Assembly: GCA_020852175.1 (NCBI GenBank) | Contig: JADZBH010000067.1 | Span: 1-64,000, forward strand | Source of the DNA: Bryobacterales bacterium | GTDB lineage: Bacteria; Acidobacteriota; Terriglobia; Bryobacterales; Bryobacteraceae | Direction: 5' to 3' | Length of the DNA: 64,000 bases | Shown: piece after piece, positions 35,503 to 43,167 of the stretch | How positions within the stretch are numbered: position 1 is the stretch's first letter | Layout of the letters: each line of letters opens with the position of its first letter | Program-made: the position numbers and the translations under genes | The notes under the pieces: generated by a model | The model's input: the letters and a program-made list of their open reading frames with translations, nothing else | The model's database searches: none | Told to the model about the DNA's origin: nothing

Positions 35503-36662
35503 GGTTCACCTGGCTGGAGTTCTTTGCCGGCGGCGGCATGGCTCGCTTGGGCCTTGGGGACAGATGGAGATGCCTGCTCGCGAATGAGTGGGATCCCAAA
35601 AAGGCCCAGGCGTACCGGCGGAAATTTGGATCGGGTGAATCCCTCTCGTGTCCCGAACTCCGGGTCTGCGATATCGCTACTCTCACTCCCGGCGACATCC
35701 CTGCGGCGCCAGCCTTGGCATGGGCATCCTTCCCCTGCCAGGATCTGTCTCTTGCGGGCGCTGGGGCCGGACTGCGCGGAGAACGAAGCGGAACGTTCCA
35801 CGCGTTATGGCGGCTGCTTGAGTCGTGTTCGGAGGCCGGGCTGGCGCCAAGCACGATCGTGCTTGAAAATGTCACCGGACTTCTGACCTCCCACGAGGGC
35901 CGCGATTTCGAATTCATCATCTCCCGCCTTGTTTCAAAAGGGTTTGCCGTCGGGGCCTTGGTGATCGACGCCATTGCATTCCTGCCCCAGTCCCGCCCGC
36001 GGCTGTTCATCGTGGCCACGCAGCCTGGCAGCGATGCGATCCAGGGAATCAGCGGCAATCACCCCACGGTCGATTGGCATCCGCCCGCGCTGCGAAAGGC
36101 CTTCGCGGCGTTACCCTTGGACCTACAGCAAAAGTGGGTCTGGTGGGACATGCCGCGGCCGCCCTACTCCGAACTGACGCTATCGGACATCGTACGCGAC
36201 GATGGAGCGGGAGTGCGTTGGCACACCAGGCAGGAAACGGCCCGGCTCTTGGGGATGATGTCCGATAGAAATCGTGCCAAGCTGCGGGAGGCAATCGCAA
36301 GCGGCCATCGTCATGTCGGCGCCGTATACCGGAGGACCCGGCCTGACGGGAATGGCGGCCGCATCCAGCGCGCCGAAATTCGTTTTGACGGTGTTTCCGG
36401 GTGCCTAAGGACGCCCGCGGGCGGGTCCAGCCGGCAAATCATCGTCGTGGTGGAAGGCAAGCGCGTGCGCTCCCGTCTCATCACGGCCCAGGAGGCCGCC
36501 CGTCTTATGGGTGTGGAACCTTCGTCTTATCCGATTCCCGAGCGGTACAACGACGCGTACCATCTTTTCGGAGACGGCCTGGCAGTTCCGGCTGTGTCCT
36601 GGCTGGCCACCCATATACTGTGCCCCCTGGTCCGGGCTCGTTACTCCTCACTGGCCGCCTGA
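35499..36662 (+). CDS. DNA (cytosine-5) methyltransferase
   Basis: C5-MTase of 387 residues starting at the ATG that overlaps the vsr stop. Motif I is LEFFAGGGMARLGL, motif IV ASFPCQDLSLAG with catalytic Cys80, motif VI ENVTG near 123-127, motif VIII PQSRPRLFIVA, and motif X GDGLAVPAVSWLA at the C-terminus. The variable target-recognition region lies at about 190-330. The recognition sequence cannot be read from the protein. The stop overlaps the next start (TGATG), so vsr, methylase and endonuclease are one coupled unit. Confidence 0.94.
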   Translation: MRFTWLEFFAGGGMARLGLGDRWRCLLANEWDPKKAQAYRRKFGSGESLSCPELRVCDIATLTPGDIPAAPALAWASFPCQDLSLAGAGAGLRGERSGTFHALWRLLESCSEAGLAPSTIVLENVTGLLTSHEGRDFEFIISRLVSKGFAVGALVIDAIAFLPQSRPRLFIVATQPGSDAIQGISGNHPTVDWHPPALRKAFAALPLDLQQKWVWWDMPRPPYSELTLSDIVRDDGAGVRWHTRQETARLLGMMSDRNRAKLREAIASGHRHVGAVYRRTRPDGNGGRIQRAEIRFDGVSGCLRTPAGGSSRQIIVVVEGKRVRSRLITAQEAARLMGVEPSSYPIPERYNDAYHLFGDGLAVPAVSWLATHILCPLVRARYSSLAA

Positions 36663-37540
36663 TGCCCAAGGACGCCCTTCCCGCCATTCTCCCGTGCAGC
36701 ATCGCGGCGGAGACGACAGAGGCAATCAAACAGTATAGTGAGGCCCTCCGTGAAGCCGCCCCGGCCCTTGGCAACCATGGCCTTGCCACGCGTGAGTTCT
36801 GGGATAGCGGTATATTTCACGCCGCCATTGAGCGCTTACGAGGACAAAGGGCGGCGACGATGAAGGCAAAAAGACAGTTCGTGGCCGGCATCCTCGACTG
36901 GCTGAAATCAAGAGCTTTGATCGTTGATTGGGTTGCCGCTGGAGGAAACGACCGGCACGACTACGAGGTTCATCTGCCGGATGGCCGGACGTGTTGTATC
37001 GAGGCAAAGGGCTGCCTGGATGGGAATAATACGAATATCTTTCAGCGGCCGCCCAACGCCGATGAATTCGTAATCTGGTCGCTCTGCCAGAATCCAGGCG
37101 CCGATCCCCGGAAAAACGCCTGGTCCGGTCTTCATACGAGGCTCAGCGCGGAAATTGTTCATCGCGGAGAAATTGTCGACGGAGTTGTCATCTGGGACAT
37201 GCTGTGCGGGACCTTGGGCCGCCCGTGTCCAAAGCTCGCGGTCGCGGCGCAAAGAGCGGCCCTGGTGGGTCTCCGGTCTGTTCCGCCACCTTGTATCTAC
37301 CTGTTTCCCAGGCTGCGCCCCGACGCGCGAAACAATCCCTCTCCCAGACCTCACAGTCTGGAGGCGGTGAAATTCCTGCACGTCCTGTCACGGGCGTTTG
37401 GATGCGACGCTGCCGACATCACCTCCGTTGAGATCGAGGTGGAGATGCGGGGCAGCACCACCGCCAGACGGACGCGTCTCGTACGTGACGGCGTCGAAGT
37501 CGCGGCCTCGAAGTGGACCAAGATCAAGCGCGCGCGGTAG
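36662..37540 (+). CDS. Putative type II restriction endonuclease (PD-(D/E)xK)
   Basis: A 292-residue protein I do not recognise by family. A likely PD-(D/E)xK nuclease core is visible: Asp100 in RHDYEVHLPDG, followed by CCIEAKG with Glu114 and Lys116, the spacing typical of this fold. The block KGCLDGNNTNIF just after it looks functional. No membrane segment or helicase motif is present. Translational coupling to a C5 methylase and vsr makes restriction the most likely role. The alternative is another methylase-linked nuclease or modification-dependent enzyme. Confidence 0.7.
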   Translation: MPKDALPAILPCSIAAETTEAIKQYSEALREAAPALGNHGLATREFWDSGIFHAAIERLRGQRAATMKAKRQFVAGILDWLKSRALIVDWVAAGGNDRHDYEVHLPDGRTCCIEAKGCLDGNNTNIFQRPPNADEFVIWSLCQNPGADPRKNAWSGLHTRLSAEIVHRGEIVDGVVIWDMLCGTLGRPCPKLAVAAQRAALVGLRSVPPPCIYLFPRLRPDARNNPSPRPHSLEAVKFLHVLSRAFGCDAADITSVEIEVEMRGSTTARRTRLVRDGVEVAASKWTKIKRAR

Positions 37541-37591
37541 GCCCGCGCCGCTCCCCGTCAACTGCCCCTGGTATCCTATTAAGGATTCACC

Positions 37592-38425
37592 ATGGCAACC
37601 GTCACCGAAACGCGTAGTGTGCAGGAACTACAGGCCGTCTGCAAGCAGATTCGCCGCCATATCGTCACCATGATCGCCGCCGCCAAGAGCGGCCACCCCG
37701 GCGGCTCGCTTTCCGCCGTCGAACTCATCGTCTCACTCTACTTCGGCGGCCGCATGCGCCACGATCCGAAGAACCCGCGATGGAAGGACCGCGACCGGTT
37801 CGTTCTCGGCAAGGGCCACGCCGCGCCGGTGCTGTACGCCGTGCTCGCCGAAGCCGGCTACACGCCCGTCGGCGAACTGAACACTCTGCGCAAGCTGGGC
37901 TCCATCTACCAGGGCCACCCCGACCGCCGCTTCATCCCCGCGCTGGAAGCCTCCACGGGTTCGCTCGGCGAAGGCCTCTCGCTGGCCTGCGGCATGGCGC
38001 TGGCGGCGCGTCTGGACGGCTCTCCCGCGCGCGCCTACACCATGCTCGGCGACGGCGAAATTCAGGAAGGCCAGGTGTGGGAGGCGGCCATGTTCGCGGC
38101 GTTCCATAAGATCGATAACGTCGTCTGCATCGTTGACTACAACCGGATTCAACTCGATGGCTTCGTGAAGGACATCATGGATATCGAGCCGCTCACGGAC
38201 AAGTGGCGCGCCTTTGGCTGGCACGTCATCGAACTGGACGGCCACGACCTGAACGCCGTCAACGCCGCCTACGACGAAGCCGCAGCCACCAAGGGCAAGC
38301 CTTCCGTGCTCATCGCCCACACCGTCAAGGGCAAAGGCGTCAGCTTCATGGAAAACAATCCCAAGTTCCACGGCATGGCCCCCACGGCCGAGGAATTGCA
38401 AAAGGCGCTGGCCGAACTGGCGTAA
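37592..38425 (+). CDS. Transketolase, N-terminal (TPP-binding) subunit
   Basis: A 277-residue half-transketolase. AKSGHPGGSLSAVELI, DRFVLGKGHAAPVLYAVLAE, SLACGMALAARL and the thiamine pyrophosphate motif MLGDGEIQEGQVWEAAMFAA...DYNRIQLDG are intact. Split transketolases work as a complex with the C-terminal half encoded 21 bases downstream. They serve the pentose phosphate pathway, with sedoheptulose 7-phosphate as one product. AAGGA precedes the ATG. Confidence 0.94.
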   Translation: MATVTETRSVQELQAVCKQIRRHIVTMIAAAKSGHPGGSLSAVELIVSLYFGGRMRHDPKNPRWKDRDRFVLGKGHAAPVLYAVLAEAGYTPVGELNTLRKLGSIYQGHPDRRFIPALEASTGSLGEGLSLACGMALAARLDGSPARAYTMLGDGEIQEGQVWEAAMFAAFHKIDNVVCIVDYNRIQLDGFVKDIMDIEPLTDKWRAFGWHVIELDGHDLNAVNAAYDEAAATKGKPSVLIAHTVKGKGVSFMENNPKFHGMAPTAEELQKALAELA

Positions 38426-38446
38426 GTACACCGCGAGGAATCCCAC

Positions 38447-39418
38447 ATGGCAACCGGCACGAAATTTGAATTGAAGATGGGCGCGGCCACGCGCGAGGCT
38501 TTCGGCAGAACCCTGGTCGAACTGGGCAGGGCCAACAAGGACGTCGTCGTCTGTGACGCCGACCTCTCCAAGTCCACCATGACCACCTACTTCGCCCAGG
38601 AGTTCCCCGAGCGCTTCTTCTCCTGCGGCATTGCCGAGGCGAACATGGTCGCCGTCGGCGCGGGTCTGGCCTCCTCCGGCAAGATCGCCTTCGTTTCCAG
38701 CTTCTCGGCCTTTCTTCTGAACAAGGGCTTCGAACAGCTCCGCGTCACGGCCGCCTACCCGGAGGTGAACCTGAAGGCCGTCGGCACCCACTCCGGCATC
38801 TCCATCGGCGAGGACGGCCCGTCGCAGATGTCCATCGAGGATCTCGCGCTGGCCTGTTCCCTGCCCGGCTTCGCCGTACTCAGCCCGTGCGACGAGGTCT
38901 CCATGCGCGCCGTCATCCACACGGTGGCCGCGCACGTGGGCCCGGTCTTCGTTCGCGCCGCGCGCGCCAAGTCCCCCATCGTGTACGGCGCCGATGCCAG
39001 GTTCCCCATCGGCGGCTCGCACGAACTCATCGCCGGCAAGGACGTCACGCTCATCGGCCATGGCCTGCTTGTCGCCGAAGCTATCCGCGCAGCCGGTTCG
39101 CTCGAGGCTGAAGGCATCTCGGCCCGGGTCATCGACATGTACTCGATCAAGCCGCTTGACCGCGATGCCGTCGCGCGAGCCGCCCGGGAAACCGGAGCCA
39201 TCGTCGTCGCCGAGGAGCACCTCGCCGATGGCGGCCTCGGGGTTCGCGTCGCCCAGACGGCGGCGGAAACCACCCCCTGCATCATGGAGTTTGTCGGCGT
39301 GAACAACGTCTATGCCGAATCCGGCACGCCCGACGAACTGCTCGACAAGTACGGCCTGCGCGCGGTGAACATCGCCGCGGCGGCCAAGAAGGCTCTCGCC
39401 CGCAAGAGCGCCCGCTAA
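38447..39418 (+). CDS. Transketolase, C-terminal (pyrimidine-binding) subunit
   Basis: The partner half, 323 residues. The pyrimidine-binding domain holds SCGIAEANMVAVGAGLASSGKIAFVSSFSAFL with the catalytic Glu, GISIGEDGPSQMSIEDLA with the active-site His region, and a C-terminal domain with YSIKPLD and EEHLADGGLG. Together with the upstream gene it forms one enzyme. Confidence 0.94.
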   Translation: MATGTKFELKMGAATREAFGRTLVELGRANKDVVVCDADLSKSTMTTYFAQEFPERFFSCGIAEANMVAVGAGLASSGKIAFVSSFSAFLLNKGFEQLRVTAAYPEVNLKAVGTHSGISIGEDGPSQMSIEDLALACSLPGFAVLSPCDEVSMRAVIHTVAAHVGPVFVRAARAKSPIVYGADARFPIGGSHELIAGKDVTLIGHGLLVAEAIRAAGSLEAEGISARVIDMYSIKPLDRDAVARAARETGAIVVAEEHLADGGLGVRVAQTAAETTPCIMEFVGVNNVYAESGTPDELLDKYGLRAVNIAAAAKKALARKSAR

Positions 39419-39432
39419 TCGCCCGGCCCGCC

Positions 39433-40050
39433 ATGCCCACGCGTCCGCTTTCGCGCCTGTTGGAAGAGTTCGAGTCCGTCCGCGCGCGCGAGCGCGGCGA
39501 AATGGCGCGGCTCCTGCACGATGACACCGGCGGCAAGCTGACCGCCGCCGGCATCGAACTCACGCTGCTCCGCATGGACGCCCCGCCCGAGTGGGCATCC
39601 CGCCTGGACGCTCTGGAACAGGCGCTGGAGGCAGCGTTCGCCTCCGTGCGCGGCGCCAGCCTGCTGACGGCTCCCGACCTCGCCGAACGCATCAGCCTCG
39701 CCGACGCTCTCGCGCGCATGGCCGAGGCAGCCGGCCGCCGCTTTGACGGCACGCTCACGCTCAGCATCGACACCGGGTACCGGCCCGAGCCGCCCGCCGC
39801 ACGCGCCCTGTTCCGCATCGCCGAACTTCTCACCGTCTACTTCACCGGCGAGGCCGGCGCCACCGTCCTGGATCTCACGCTCTTTTCCGGCCCCGAACTC
39901 ACGCTCCACGCCAACGTGGAAATCCAACGCCGGGATGCCGCGCGCGCCCTTCCCATCCTGCTTGCCCGGTACCAGGCCGCCCAAACAAATCTTCGATTTT
40001 TGTTTGGGAACCCCTCCCCCGGCAGTACAATATTTACCATCAGCAGTTGA
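39433..40050 (+). CDS. Histidine-kinase-like protein with degenerate ATPase domain
   Basis: A 205-residue protein. The N-terminus resembles a HisKA_3 dimerisation helix, ERGEMARLLHDDTGGKL, with His29 where NarX-type kinases are phosphorylated. The rest loosely follows a HATPase domain: ALFRIAELLTVYF matches the N-box helix but lacks the ATP-binding Asn and His, and no G-box is visible. No sensor or membrane part is present. It is therefore unlikely to autophosphorylate. It may act as a phosphotransfer or phosphatase partner for the NarL-type regulator encoded 39 bases downstream. Inverted repeats and a promoter lie at its 3' end. Confidence 0.62.
   Translation: MPTRPLSRLLEEFESVRARERGEMARLLHDDTGGKLTAAGIELTLLRMDAPPEWASRLDALEQALEAAFASVRGASLLTAPDLAERISLADALARMAEAAGRRFDGTLTLSIDTGYRPEPPAARALFRIAELLTVYFTGEAGATVLDLTLFSGPELTLHANVEIQRRDAARALPILLARYQAAQTNLRFLFGNPSPGSTIFTISS
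39980..40008 (+). repeat. 10-bp inverted repeat in the 3' end of the kinase-like gene
   Basis: CCCAAACAAA (39980-39989) and TTTGTTTGGG (39999-40008) are perfectly complementary around a nine-base spacer. The right arm overlaps the -35 of a candidate promoter for the regulator. No T-tract follows, so it is not an ordinary terminator. Confidence 0.6.
40004..40031 (+). promoter_or_regulatory. Candidate internal promoter for the NarL-type regulator
   Basis: TTGGGA (40004-40009), a 16-base spacer and TACAAT (40026-40031). The -10 matches five of six consensus bases. It lies inside the end of the kinase-like gene, about 60 bases before the regulator's GTG, and would allow separate expression. Confidence 0.45.
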
Positions 40051-40051
40051 T

Positions 40052-40069
40052 GCCAATGCAGGCATTGGC
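40052..40069. repeat. 18-bp inverted repeat before the regulator gene
   Basis: GCCAATGC-AG-GCATTGGC, perfect eight-base arms with a two-base centre. It sits between the candidate promoter and the GTG start. The geometry suits a dimeric LuxR/NarL-type binding site, possibly autoregulatory, or a leader hairpin. Confidence 0.55.
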
Positions 40070-40089
40070 GCGAGAAAGGCGGGTTCCCA

Positions 40090-40779
40090 GTGCCCAGTGA
40101 CGTGTTGCTCGTTGAGGACCACCGCATCGTGCGCGACGGTGTGCGCGCCATGCTCGAACGCGCCGACGATTTCCGCGTGGTCGGCGAGGTCGAGTCCGGC
40201 GCCGAGGCCGTCCAGTTCTGCCGCCGCCAGCCCCCCGACGTCGTCGTCATGGATCTCTCTCTGCCAGACCTCAACGGCATGGCCGCCACGGAGGAGATTC
40301 TCCGCACCGCTCCCAATACAAAAATCGTCATCCTCTCCATGCACGAGGATGACAAAAGCGTGATTGGCGCCATTCGCGCCGGAGCCCGCGGCTTCGTCCT
40401 GAAGAAGGCCTCGCTCGGCGACCTCATCGACGCGCTTCGCGCCGTGGCCAAGGGCGGCTCCTACCTCAGCCCCCAGGTTTCCGACAAGCTGCTGTCCCGC
40501 ATCCAACGCGGCGACATGGAAACCGCCAAGGTGCCCGACACGCTCGACGTGCTTTCGCCGCGCGAACTCCAGGTGCTCCGCATGGTGGCCGAAGGCAAGA
40601 CGAGCAAGGACATCGCCATCGTCCTCAACCTCGGTCTGCAAACCGTCCGCAGCTACCGCAAGACGATGATGAAGAAACTCGGCGTGAACAACGTCGCCAG
40701 CCTGACCCATCTCGCCATGGCCGCCGGACTGACGCCGCAGGCCGCGCCTCCCATGCGCGAAACCGCGGTCGCCGAATGA
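40090..40779 (+). CDS. NarL/LuxR-family response regulator
   Basis: A 229-residue two-domain regulator. The receiver (1-122) has the acidic pair VEDHRIV, phospho-acceptor Asp55 in VVVMDLSLPD and Lys in GFVLKKAS. The LuxR-type helix-turn-helix (about 152-216) reads LSPRELQVLRMVAEGKTSKDIA. The start is GTG. The normal partner would be a NarX-like kinase; the adjacent kinase-like gene lacks a working ATPase domain. The stop overlaps the amidohydrolase start by four bases. Confidence 0.92.
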   Translation: MPSDVLLVEDHRIVRDGVRAMLERADDFRVVGEVESGAEAVQFCRRQPPDVVVMDLSLPDLNGMAATEEILRTAPNTKIVILSMHEDDKSVIGAIRAGARGFVLKKASLGDLIDALRAVAKGGSYLSPQVSDKLLSRIQRGDMETAKVPDTLDVLSPRELQVLRMVAEGKTSKDIAIVLNLGLQTVRSYRKTMMKKLGVNNVASLTHLAMAAGLTPQAAPPMRETAVAE

Positions 40780-41699
40780 AGGCGACGCCCTGGGGCGATC
40801 TCTCCGTCGCCGACGCCCACGTCCACCTGTTCTCCCACAACTTTTTCTCTCTTCTCGCCGCGCAGGCCGGACGCACCACCGCCGGCGTACTCGCCGCCCT
40901 GCCGTTCACCGCGCCGCCGGAGGATCCCGCCGCGCTGGCCGCCGTCTGGGATATCGAACTGTCCCACCACCGCGTCTCCCGCGCCGCCCTCCTGGCCAGC
41001 CTGCCAGGCGACGAGGATTCCGTGGCCGCCGCCGTCGCCGCCTTCCCTGCCCGCTTTGCCGGCTACTTCATGGCCAATCCGCTCGCCCCCAACGCGCTCC
41101 AACGCGCCACGCGCGCCTTCGACGAACTCGGCCTACAGGGCCTCTGCCTCTTTCCGGCCATGCACCGGTACCCGCTGCACGACGAACGGGTGCACGCCTT
41201 GGCCTCTCTGGCCGCCGCCCGCCCGGGCACACTCGTCTTCATCCACTGCGGCGTGCTCAGCGTCGGCGTGCGGGCCCGGCTGGGTCTTGCTTCGCCCTTC
41301 GACATGCGCTTTTCAAACCCCATCGACGTGCATGCGCTCGCCCTGGCCTTCCCCAAACTGCCCATCGTTCTGCCCCATTTCGGCGCCGGCTACCTGCGCG
41401 AGGCCCTGATGGTGGCTGGTCTTTGCCCTAACGTCCACCTGGATACCTCCAGTTCCAACTCCTGGCGAAGGTACCTCGAACATCCGCTCACGCTGCCCCA
41501 CCTGTTCGAGCGCGCCCTGGCCGTCTGCGGCCCTGAACGCCTCCTGTTCGGCACCGACTCTTCCTTCTTCCCTCGCGGCTGGCATGCCGCCATTTTCGAC
41601 GAGCAGGTGCAGGCGCTCACCTCCGCGGGTTGCGGCGAAGAGGCCGCACGCGCCATTTTCGGCGGCAACCTGGAACGTCTTCTCGCACGCCCCGTGTGA
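40776..41699 (+). CDS. Amidohydrolase family protein (ACMSD-like TIM barrel)
   Basis: A 307-residue metal-dependent hydrolase or decarboxylase. The barrel residues are recognisable: HxH in VADAHVHLF, a strand-end His in VFIHCG, another in VLPHFG, and the Asp in LLFGTDSSFF. The substrate is unknown. Its translation is coupled to the response regulator (ATGA), which hints at a shared physiological signal. No signal peptide. Confidence 0.78.
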   Translation: MKATPWGDLSVADAHVHLFSHNFFSLLAAQAGRTTAGVLAALPFTAPPEDPAALAAVWDIELSHHRVSRAALLASLPGDEDSVAAAVAAFPARFAGYFMANPLAPNALQRATRAFDELGLQGLCLFPAMHRYPLHDERVHALASLAAARPGTLVFIHCGVLSVGVRARLGLASPFDMRFSNPIDVHALALAFPKLPIVLPHFGAGYLREALMVAGLCPNVHLDTSSSNSWRRYLEHPLTLPHLFERALAVCGPERLLFGTDSSFFPRGWHAAIFDEQVQALTSAGCGEEAARAIFGGNLERLLARPV

Positions 41700-41751
41700 G
41701 ATTTTCCGCCTCTACTCCCCACTTCCTCCCTAGCGGCAGGACGCCGCCGCC

Positions 41752-42660
41752 ATGAGAATCCCTCTCTGGTCACACCTCACGGGCCGTTCACGGCCCGCCA
41801 ACCCCTTCGGCGAACGCTGGCAGGCCCTGCTGCGCACGGCCGCAAGGACGCCGTTTTACGCGCGACATGCCCCGACGCTGCGCCATGCCGCGCGGGCTAC
41901 CACGGAGGAGGATCGCCGCCGGGCGCTGCTCGACCTGCCCGAGGTGGAACTGGATTACTTCTACCAGCACTTCCGGCTATTCATGCCGGCAGGCCGGGCC
42001 GTTCCCTCCCACGAGCCGCGCTCCATCTGGCCAGGCGAATCGCGCGTCGCCGCCGTCTCTCCCTGGTTTCATCCCGGTACCCGCGCCAGGCTCTTCCTTC
42101 ATCCGGACCTGACGGCCCTGTCCCGGTTCGCGCCCGAGGTGATCGCCGCCCCGGTGGACACCCTCCACGCCCTGGCCGCACGCGGCGGCTGGCCGCCGGA
42201 TTCGCCCCTGTTCGCCCTCGTCGCCCTCACTGGAATCGGAACGCCTCTGCTTACGACCAACCTCCGCGAATCCCTATGGCGCGCCTTCGGCGTGCCCATT
42301 TACGTCCAGTTCCGCGGCTTTCAGGGCGAGTGGCTGGCCGGTGAGTGCGAAGCGCATCACGGCCTCCACGCCCATGCCGGCGACGCGATGATTGAACGCC
42401 GCTCCTCGGGCGAACTTATGGTGACCAGCCTTTCCAACCCGCGCCACGCCGTGCTGCGTCTTGCCTCACGCCTGCACGCCTGGCTCGACATGCGGGAGTG
42501 CGGCTGCGGCCTCGCCGCCACGCGCCTCCAAGATCTGCAACACCTGCCCGCCACCGCAGGCGCCCCTGCTCGGACCGGACTCGACTCGCTCGCCGCCCTC
42601 GCCGCCGCCGTGGGCGGCAGCCGCTCGCATCAGCCTGCCGCATCCCTCGGCGCACGATAG
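41752..42660 (+). CDS. PaaK-like adenylate-forming enzyme remnant or homologue
   Basis: A 302-residue protein I cannot name firmly. Residues about 180-250 resemble the middle of phenylacetate-CoA ligase (PaaK) family enzymes: FGVPIYVQFRGFQGEWLAGEC, HHGLHAHAGDAMIE, and SSGELMVTSLSNP followed by ...CGCGLA. The N-terminal third also looks PaaK-like (RTPFYARHAP). The glycine/serine/threonine-rich phosphate loop expected in PaaK is not visible, and the protein is about 130 residues shorter than PaaK. It may be a divergent, possibly non-catalytic relative. It lies 52 bases after the amidohydrolase gene on the same strand. Confidence 0.5.
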   Translation: MRIPLWSHLTGRSRPANPFGERWQALLRTAARTPFYARHAPTLRHAARATTEEDRRRALLDLPEVELDYFYQHFRLFMPAGRAVPSHEPRSIWPGESRVAAVSPWFHPGTRARLFLHPDLTALSRFAPEVIAAPVDTLHALAARGGWPPDSPLFALVALTGIGTPLLTTNLRESLWRAFGVPIYVQFRGFQGEWLAGECEAHHGLHAHAGDAMIERRSSGELMVTSLSNPRHAVLRLASRLHAWLDMRECGCGLAATRLQDLQHLPATAGAPARTGLDSLAALAAAVGGSRSHQPAASLGAR

Positions 42661-42671
42661 CCCCGCCTGCC

Positions 42672-42992
42672 TCAATGAGGAGTCACCAGCTTCAACCCGG
42701 CAACGCCCGCCAGGATCAGAAACACGCAGAACAGGCGCGGAAACGTCGTGGGCTCGCCGAACAGCCAGATGCCGGCACACAGGGTTCCCGCCGCGCCGAT
42801 CCCGGTCCAGATCGCATACGCCGTCCCCAGCGGCAGCGTGCGCACGGCAACGCCCAAAAGCGCCATGCTGGCGGCCATCGCGACGACGGTCGCCACGCTG
42901 GGCCAGAACCGCGTGAATCCTTCGGTGTATTTCAGCCCCACCGCCCATCCTATTTCCAGGACTCCGGCGACGAACAGAATGATCCAGGCCAT
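42672..42992 (-). CDS. gdx: SMR-family guanidinium exporter Gdx (SugE)
   Basis: A 106-residue four-helix small multidrug resistance protein. The essential Glu is in AGVLEIGWAVGLKYTEGFTR, whose W-x-x-G-LKY...GFTR pattern is characteristic of the guanidinium-specific Gdx branch rather than the EmrE drug pumps. AYAIWTGIGAAGT in helix 3 is also conserved. It works as an antiparallel dimer exchanging guanidinium for protons. I looked for guanidine riboswitches upstream and found none that fits. It is divergent from rhaT. Confidence 0.9.
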   Translation of the reverse strand: MAWIILFVAGVLEIGWAVGLKYTEGFTRFWPSVATVVAMAASMALLGVAVRTLPLGTAYAIWTGIGAAGTLCAGIWLFGEPTTFPRLFCVFLILAGVAGLKLVTPH

Positions 42993-43119
42993 GTCTCAAG
43001 TATCCTCGCTAAGCGGCATTGGACTGCCAGGGCCGCCCCAAACGGTCAGCCTGCCGCCTCAGCGCGCTCTGGTGCCGCCCCCGCTGGATGGCGTACTCTA
43101 GCACTTTGTCCTGGAACGC

Positions 43120-43139
43120 CCCGCCGGTTGTCCGGCGGG
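43120..43139. repeat. 8-bp hairpin between gdx and rhaT
   Basis: CCCGCCGG-TTGT-CCGGCGGG is a perfect inverted repeat with a four-base loop, 28 bases before the rhaT start and about 127 before the gdx start. On the gdx strand the loop reads ACAA, not the ACGR loop of guanidine-II riboswitches. Confidence 0.5.
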
Positions 43140-43167
43140 ACCGGGCCATGGTACGGAAAGGGCTCGA

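Noticed and set aside
35086..37540. Attachment-site repeats flanking the restriction cassette
   Set aside because: I compared the hemB-vsr and endonuclease-transketolase junctions and saw no shared direct or inverted repeat.
42993..43167. Guanidine riboswitch upstream of gdx
   Set aside because: The one strong hairpin has an ACAA loop and no paired second hairpin with ACGR; guanidine-I core motifs are also absent.
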